Both the position numbers and the translations under genes were made by a program. Under the pieces are notes generated by a model. That model was not told the origin of the DNA. It ran no database searches and was given only the letters and a program-made list of their open reading frames with translations. DNA of 10,964 nt from Myxococcales bacterium (GTDB lineage Bacteria > Myxococcota_A > Polyangia > Fen-1088). Shown piece by piece: positions 5,803 to 10,964 of the stretch (the first letter of the stretch is position 1; each line of letters begins with the position of its first letter). The stretch covers positions 1 through 10,964 of the forward strand of contig PMZX01000491.1 in assembly GCA_003170035.1 (NCBI GenBank). The letters run 5' to 3'.

Positions 5803-7955
5803 CGCGACTCCTCCTGTGTCGGCGGCGCGTCCTGAGATTCCAGGAGCGCGGCCAGGTTGCGCCGGGCCTGGGGATAGTCGGGGCGGTACTGGAGTGCCAG
5901 ACGATAATGCTCGCGAGCCTCATCAACACGGCCCATCCGCCGTAGAACCGTCGCCAGATTGTTGTGGGCCTCCGGATACTCGGGCCGGTATTTCAATGCC
6001 CCTTCGTATGCGGCGACAGCCTGCAACGACTGACCCGTGTGCGCATATGCGTTCCCCATGCTGTAGTGGGCCGTGGCATCTTCCGGCTTGAGCATGAGCA
6101 CCTGCCGGTACTCGCCGATCGCATCCGTCAGACGTCCCGCCTGGTCCAGTGCCACCGCATAGTTGGCATGTGCCTCCGCAGAGTCGGGCTCCAGTCGCGC
6201 CGCGGCCGCAAGATGCTGGATGGCCATGTCAACCTGTCCGACTTTCGAAAACGCATAGCCGAGGCTGCTGTGTGCTCTGGCGTCCCGAGGATCGGCACGC
6301 AAGACGGCTTGCAGCCGTTCAATAGCCTCTGCCCTCCTGCCTGCGCTCAACAGAGCGAGCCCGAGGATTCGAGCCGCGCCAGAATCATTCGGCTGGAGCT
6401 TGAGCGCTTCTTCGTATGAGGTGATGGCAGCGTCACTCCGCCCCAACTGCACCAACGCATCCCCCTTCAATTTGAGCGCCTTGAAATAGGCCGGTTTGAT
6501 GCGCAACGCTTGATCGAGCAGCTCGATTGCCGTTGAAGCCTGGCCCATCTTCAAGAGCGACTCGGCCTTGTTGTATTTGGCCATCGCGTAGTCGGGCTTC
6601 AGTTGCAGAGCCTTGTCGTAGTTCGCCAGCGCCTCCGACATCCTTCCCATGCCGTCCAGTGCATTCCCCAGTTCGTTGTAGGCCCGGGCATTCCCAGGAC
6701 GTTTGCTCGTCGTGTCGCCCCACAGGCTGGCGGCGCTGCTGTAGACGTCATTGCGCCGCTCGGTACGCCAGCCAAGCAGGGCTGCCACAACGACTGCCAC
6801 CGCCAGCCCGGTCTTCTTATTCGCCTTGATGAATAGTCCGACAGCCGCAAGCGCGACCACCGGGATCAAGGGAAGGTACATTCGATGTTCCGCCATGGTC
6901 TGCGTGGTCAGCGGAATGACGCTCGAACTGGGCGCGAGAATCCCGAAGAACCAGCAGCCTGCAAAGCCCAGCTTGGGCTGACGGACCGTTGCGTACACGG
7001 TTGCCCCCAGCAGCACCAGCAGAATGGCTGCCTGAGGCCAGACCACTGTGACGTCCTTGACCACTTCCGTGCCGTAGTCGAACACCAACCCCTGCGGCCA
7101 GAGGGCCAGGCCGAGGTAGCGAACGATGGCCTGGCACTGGGTCAGAGCGTAGGCCCACCACGCCACCCCGTGCCCGAAGCCAACGGTTTCATTCCGGTCG
7201 CTGTGGGAGAAGATGAGCAGACCCAGCAGGACCCATGTGGCCGCCAGGCCAATGTACAGCGGCCGCCGTTGCATCAACGCCTTCTTGAAGGAACCCGAGA
7301 GAAAGGCCCTGTCGTACAGCAACACCATCACCGGCGCCGTGGCCATGACCTCCTTGCTGGCCATTCCAAGCAAACAGGCTGCGATGGCCCATCCGTACCA
7401 GAAGGCCTTCCTGGTCGAGTCGAATGAACGGACAGCGCCGTAGAGGGTGAGCAGGTAGAAGAGACCGACGATCAGCTCGCCGCGCTGGATCACGGACGTT
7501 ACTGACTCGGTCAGCAGCGGGTGAACCGTCCAAAGCAGGGTTATCGCGAGCGCAATGGGCCGCGCCTGTCCTTCCAACCGTCCTTCCAGCGATGGTAGCC
7601 GCAATGTACGCAACCCGAGGCTGAAGAGCAGGAGCGCAACCGCGATATGGAGCAGGAGGTTGCCAGCGTGATATCCCGCGACGTTCGTTCCGCCCAAGGC
7701 ATAGTTGACTGCCAGGGAAAGGTTGACCATCGGTCTTCCTGTGGCCCCGGCCGCGGTCAGCGGCGGCGCCATGACCCGCGTGATGGGCCACAGGTGCCTG
7801 ATGGATGGATTGTCGACGATGGCCGGGATGTCGTCGAAGACAAAGGGACCCGAGAAGCTGTTGTGATAAGCAGCGAGAGCCGCAACAATGATGAGAAGGA
7901 AGCAGAAAGCCGCTGCGCGAGGCGACTCGCGAACAGGAGCTTGTCGCTCGGCCAT
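5799..7955 (-). CDS. TMTC-like membrane glycosyltransferase (GT-C fold) with eight TPRs
   Basis: The 718-residue protein has an N-terminal multi-helix membrane half and a soluble TPR half. After the first helix comes FSGPFVFDDIPAIVDNPSI, whose Asp-Asp pair (residues 41-42) in the first extracytoplasmic loop is the expected metal/donor site of GT-C enzymes. HPLLTESVTSVIQRGE, SKEVMATAPVMVLLYDR and AEHRMYLPL are characteristic of bacterial relatives of the eukaryotic TMTC O-mannosyltransferases. From about residue 421 there are eight TPRs in exact 34-residue register, plus a partial ninth. The likely role is transfer of a lipid-linked sugar to a protein or other envelope acceptor; sugar and acceptor are unknown. 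ATG 7955 is preferred because the first helix follows closely; GTG 8015 would add 20 residues but has no ribosome-binding site. The gene lies 3' of the hybrid kinase and may share its transcript. Confidence 0.88.
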   Translation of the reverse strand: MAERQAPVRESPRAAAFCFLLIIVAALAAYHNSFSGPFVFDDIPAIVDNPSIRHLWPITRVMAPPLTAAGATGRPMVNLSLAVNYALGGTNVAGYHAGNLLLHIAVALLLFSLGLRTLRLPSLEGRLEGQARPIALAITLLWTVHPLLTESVTSVIQRGELIVGLFYLLTLYGAVRSFDSTRKAFWYGWAIAACLLGMASKEVMATAPVMVLLYDRAFLSGSFKKALMQRRPLYIGLAATWVLLGLLIFSHSDRNETVGFGHGVAWWAYALTQCQAIVRYLGLALWPQGLVFDYGTEVVKDVTVVWPQAAILLVLLGATVYATVRQPKLGFAGCWFFGILAPSSSVIPLTTQTMAEHRMYLPLIPVVALAAVGLFIKANKKTGLAVAVVVAALLGWRTERRNDVYSSAASLWGDTTSKRPGNARAYNELGNALDGMGRMSEALANYDKALQLKPDYAMAKYNKAESLLKMGQASTAIELLDQALRIKPAYFKALKLKGDALVQLGRSDAAITSYEEALKLQPNDSGAARILGLALLSAGRRAEAIERLQAVLRADPRDARAHSSLGYAFSKVGQVDMAIQHLAAAARLEPDSAEAHANYAVALDQAGRLTDAIGEYRQVLMLKPEDATAHYSMGNAYAHTGQSLQAVAAYEGALKYRPEYPEAHNNLATVLRRMGRVDEAREHYRLALQYRPDYPQARRNLAALLESQDAPPTQEESR

Positions 7956-8025
7956 CGGCTGGTGGCTGGGATGTGCCTTGTGGAACCCCACTTCCGCTGC
8001 TGTCAATCCAAACACGTGCGACCGT

Positions 8026-8042
8026 GGAAGGGAAGCCCTTCC
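8026..8042 (-). repeat. Perfect 7-bp inverted repeat between kinase and glycosyltransferase genes
   Basis: GGAAGGG (8026-8032) and CCCTTCC (8036-8042) form a perfect stem around a 3-base loop. On the transcribed minus strand it would fold in the RNA between the kinase stop at 8088 and the glycosyltransferase start. No T tract follows, so it is not a standard intrinsic terminator. It may be a transcript-stabilising or processing hairpin, or a protein-binding dyad. It lies 11 bases before GTG 8015, which makes that start less attractive. Confidence 0.55.
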
Positions 8043-8087
8043 TCGGACGCGTTCGATGACCTAGTCGAGCGGCTGGGAGAACGGCCC

Positions 8088-10964
8088 CTACTTGGTATCC
8101 GGAAGACTCGTTTCCAACGCCTTGGCGACCGTCTCGGCCAGTGACTCCATGGTGTAGGGCTTCCCCAGCCAGCCCAAACCCCGCTCCAGCGCAGCCTGAA
8201 CCCGGTCATTGGGCGAATGCCCGCTCACCAGGAGAGCGCGCTGACTGGGGAACAACTTCCGGATCAGCTCGAAGATCTCGAGCCCATCCCGTTCTTCCAG
8301 CAGGCTCATGTCCAGGATGACCAGATCGCAGGGACTCTTGCCCGTGGCCGCCGCCCGTTCAAACCGCTGGTAGGCCTCTTTCCCGCTTTCCAGGGTTTCG
8401 ACCCGGTATCCGAGGTGCTCGAGCACCCGCCGTCCGGTACGCAAGAGAATCGGAGAATCGTCCACCAGCAGGATGGTGGGCCGTCCGAACGGCGCCGGCG
8501 TTGGGGTGTGCGGAGCATCGGCCCGCTCCTCCGATGGAAGACACGGAAAATACAGCGTGAAGGTCGTGCCCTGACCACGCACGCTGGTTACATCGACGAA
8601 ACCGCCATGCTCCTTTACCACGCCATGCACAATGGCGAGGCCAAGACCGGTGCCGCTCGATTCGCCCAAGGGCTTGGTGCTGAAGAAGGGCTCGAAGATG
8701 CGTCCCAGGTCTTCCTGCGCAATTCCCTTGCCGTTGTCGCTGATCGAGAGAACCGCATAGTCCCCAGGTTCGATGCGTTCAAAACCAACCAGGGCCTCGG
8801 GCAATCGCCGCTGCCCGGCGCTCATCGTCAACTGTCCATCCTGCTCGATCGCCTCCACCCCATTGTGAATCAAATTGGAGATCGCGCGTACGAGATGAGG
8901 CTCGGACGCTTGCACGGTCAGTGGCTTCGACGGCAGATGAGCCACCAGCCTCACGCGCCGGCCTGGGTCCGAGGCGACCCAGGCTGAGTTCTCTGCGATG
9001 CACTTCGAGACAACCGCAACCAGATCCAGGGGTTCCTTGCTGACTCGGCCCTGGCGGCCCAGGGTCAACAGATCCTTGATGGTCTGCGAAGCGCGCAGGC
9101 TGGCGGCCTTTATGCTTTCCAGGTCGGCGCGCATCTCGCCGGCCCGGACGTCGGGATCCAAGTTGTCCAGCTCGGCGAGAAGGAGATCGGGAAGCGCCAC
9201 AATGGGCCCGAGCGAGTTGTTGAGATCGTGGGCCACGCCGCCCGCCAGGGCGCTCAAGGATTGCAGACGCTTGCTGGTTGCCAGGCGCTCCAACTCATCC
9301 CGCTCGTGAAGGCGCGTTCTTTCCAGCAACTCCTGGTGAATCTGGATGCTCCGCAGCGCCACGTTGAGCTGATCGCGCAGAACCTGGTAGCCGTGGGTTT
9401 CCGGCAAACGCTCGAACACGGCAATGCCCAGGCGCTGGGTTTCGAAGACCAGTGGGAACGCCAGCAGGGTGCTTCTGCGCGACTCGGGGTAGCTGTCCGG
9501 TGGGAACAGGAAGTGCGCAGGGAACGCCGGCGGCAAGGGAGATTGGGGCCGACCGTCGACCATGCACAGGAACGGCTTCAGTTCCTTTGCACCGCCATCG
9601 GTGAAGCACGACAAGAAGGCGGTTTGCACGCCGGTATCGGGAAGGGCCTTGAGCAGCATTCGTTCGAGTGATTCCCAGTCCAGCGCGATGCCGACCTGCT
9701 CGCCCGTGACCAGGAGCTTGCGGTAGTTTTGATCGATCGTCACACGGTGCTGGACCTGAATGGCCGCGTCAGCTCTCGCGATCAAGGCAAATGAATCTGC
9801 CCACAGCCGCTCGAGGTTCAGATCGGCGAAATCCCGCAACCTCTCACGCAGCCATTCGACCGCGTCCTGAAGCGCCCGGTACTGCTGGTAGCTCTCACCC
9901 GCCTGCTCCAAGAGGTCTTCCAGGGCGTGCGCAAAGGACATGGACTGCCCGCTGAGCTCGGCCTGCAAAGCTGCCACCAGCGCATTAGCGGCGCGCTCGT
10001 GATCTATCCCGCCGGCGTGAAGGATGGGGGCGAGGCTTTTCGCAAGATCGGCGGCATGGCTCTGCAGGTAGCCCCGGGGAGAAATGGCCGTGGCATCGGG
10101 AGAGGGCGTCTTGGTTGATCGCGAGCCTGGACGGCAACCACAGGAACGGCGCGCGACGAACTGAGTCACTAGCTGGATGCACGGGGAAACCGACCGGCCT
10201 GCCAATTGATCGAGAATGTTTTGGATCGCCACTTCGGCCATGAGCGCGAACGGCTGGGCCACGCTGGTCAGGGCTGGATTGCTCATGCGGGAGAGCGGCA
10301 GGTCGTCGAAGCCAGTCACCCGGACATCGCGAGGTACGTGGCGTCCGTGCCTGCGCAGGGCTGCGACTGCGCCCAACGCCATGAAGTCGTTGGCTGCCGC
10401 GATGGCGTCGAATTCGATTCCTTGCCTCAGCAGCGCCTCGACGCCGTCGAATCCGTCGCTGGGCATGAAGGTGCCGGGCACCACCAGGGCCGGGTCGAGG
10501 GCGATCTGGTGCCGCGCCAGCACATCTTGATAGGCGAGCAATCGTGTCTCGGACTCGACCTTGCCAGGGGTCCCTGCGATAAAGGCCACCCGCCGGCAGT
10601 GGTGGTCTTGCACCAAGTGCTCCACCGCCGCCCGCATGCCAACGCCGTCGTCCACCGTCAGACTGGGAATGTCAGGGATCTCGGTGCCGATGCTGCACAC
10701 GGGTAACTGCGAGTAGCGGCGAACCAGGCGCAGAAGTCCCTCGGCACCGCAGTAGCCGGAGAGCAGCGAGGAGATAACGATGACCCCGTCAGCACGTTCG
10801 GGCCCGATCATCTCGAAGATCGCATTGTGCGCGGCACAGCCCCGGTTGGGTTCATCCAGCCCGCGCCCGAAGACCATGAGCAGGTTCAGATCGAGCGTCA
10901 CCGCCCAGTTGGTGAGCGCGTTCTGGATCTGCGTGCCGTACCCGCCTCCGAAGAAGTCCATGTA
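8088..10964 (-). CDS. Hybrid histidine kinase with LacI/GalR-type sensor domain (5' end outside window)
   Basis: At least 958 residues are visible and the frame is open to the right edge (a TAC codon precedes ATG 10961), so the true start probably lies outside. Residue numbers count from that ATG. Residues 1-273 form a LacI/GalR-type ligand-binding domain: TVDDGVGMRAAVEHL, RRVAFIAGTPGKVES, AIAAANDFMALGAVAAL and VRVTGFDDLPLSR match its hinge and sugar-pocket segments. It ends at ARRSCGC (C274, C276). A helical region (about 295-420) and a GAF-like region (about 425-545) follow. The kinase has phospho-acceptor H578 in GGVAHDLNN, N-box N696/N700, DNGKGI at 742-747 and GTGLGL at 770-775. The receiver has the acid pair D834/D835, phospho-site D884, S913 and K934. 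No helix-turn-helix and no membrane helix are visible. It probably senses a cytoplasmic ligand, likely a sugar, and relays phosphate to an unidentified partner. Confidence 0.9.
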   Translation of the reverse strand, partial: YMDFFGGGYGTQIQNALTNWAVTLDLNLLMVFGRGLDEPNRGCAAHNAIFEMIGPERADGVIVISSLLSGYCGAEGLLRLVRRYSQLPVCSIGTEIPDIPSLTVDDGVGMRAAVEHLVQDHHCRRVAFIAGTPGKVESETRLLAYQDVLARHQIALDPALVVPGTFMPSDGFDGVEALLRQGIEFDAIAAANDFMALGAVAALRRHGRHVPRDVRVTGFDDLPLSRMSNPALTSVAQPFALMAEVAIQNILDQLAGRSVSPCIQLVTQFVARRSCGCRPGSRSTKTPSPDATAISPRGYLQSHAADLAKSLAPILHAGGIDHERAANALVAALQAELSGQSMSFAHALEDLLEQAGESYQQYRALQDAVEWLRERLRDFADLNLERLWADSFALIARADAAIQVQHRVTIDQNYRKLLVTGEQVGIALDWESLERMLLKALPDTGVQTAFLSCFTDGGAKELKPFLCMVDGRPQSPLPPAFPAHFLFPPDSYPESRRSTLLAFPLVFETQRLGIAVFERLPETHGYQVLRDQLNVALRSIQIHQELLERTRLHERDELERLATSKRLQSLSALAGGVAHDLNNSLGPIVALPDLLLAELDNLDPDVRAGEMRADLESIKAASLRASQTIKDLLTLGRQGRVSKEPLDLVAVVSKCIAENSAWVASDPGRRVRLVAHLPSKPLTVQASEPHLVRAISNLIHNGVEAIEQDGQLTMSAGQRRLPEALVGFERIEPGDYAVLSISDNGKGIAQEDLGRIFEPFFSTKPLGESSGTGLGLAIVHGVVKEHGGFVDVTSVRGQGTTFTLYFPCLPSEERADAPHTPTPAPFGRPTILLVDDSPILLRTGRRVLEHLGYRVETLESGKEAYQRFERAAATGKSPCDLVILDMSLLEERDGLEIFELIRKLFPSQRALLVSGHSPNDRVQAALERGLGWLGKPYTMESLAETVAKALETSLPDTK

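Noticed and set aside
5273..5929. Arg-rich minus-strand frame (218 codons) spanning the convergent junction
   Set aside because: Its composition is typical of a shadow frame, and it crosses two genes with strong family matches.

Overview
The window is GC-rich, densely coding bacterial DNA with eight recognisable protein genes, two of them cut by the window edges. I see no RNA gene, insertion sequence, CRISPR array or prophage gene. The style of the genes suggests a myxobacterium-like member of Myxococcota (Polyangia or relatives): a lipoprotein with an Asp/Gly/Pro-rich tail, a TPR protein with a late 'KRGWFW' membrane segment, and a large hybrid histidine kinase with an unusual sensor. This is an inference from style; no taxonomic marker gene is present.

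Layout from left to right. Positions 1-4192 hold six genes, all on the minus strand, so transcription runs from 4192 towards 1. In order of transcription these are a signal-peptide protein with TPR-like and membrane segments (4192-3485), a lipoprotein joined to it by a one-base TGATG overlap (3485-2790), a 133-base gap, a small exported protein of unknown function (2656-2087), an NmrA-like atypical SDR (2067-1204), a DsbA-like thiol oxidoreductase (1151-498), and the N-terminal part of an exported GH30-like glycoside hydrolase (455 to the left edge). Spacings from 2656 to 455 are 19 to 52 bases, so one transcript is plausible. Most of the products are predicted to act in the cell envelope or outside the cell.

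A 206-base divergent region (4193-4398) separates this block from the only plus-strand gene, a DHA2-type MFS exporter (4399-5802). Its TAG stop shares the four-base palindrome CTAG with the TAG stop of the convergent minus-strand gene. That gene encodes a TMTC-like membrane glycosyltransferase with eight C-terminal TPRs (7955-5799).

Upstream of it, in the same direction, lies a very large hybrid kinase (8088 to the right edge) with a LacI/GalR-type ligand-binding sensor, a GAF-like region, HisKA, HATPase and a C-terminal receiver. A perfect 7-bp inverted repeat lies between the kinase and the glycosyltransferase gene.

Taken together, the window suggests carbohydrate sensing (LacI-type sensor kinase), carbohydrate breakdown (GH30-like enzyme), envelope protein maturation (DsbA-like) and surface glycosylation (TMTC-like). 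That these work as one system is only a guess from proximity. Each family is recognisable, and the most unusual item is the kinase architecture.
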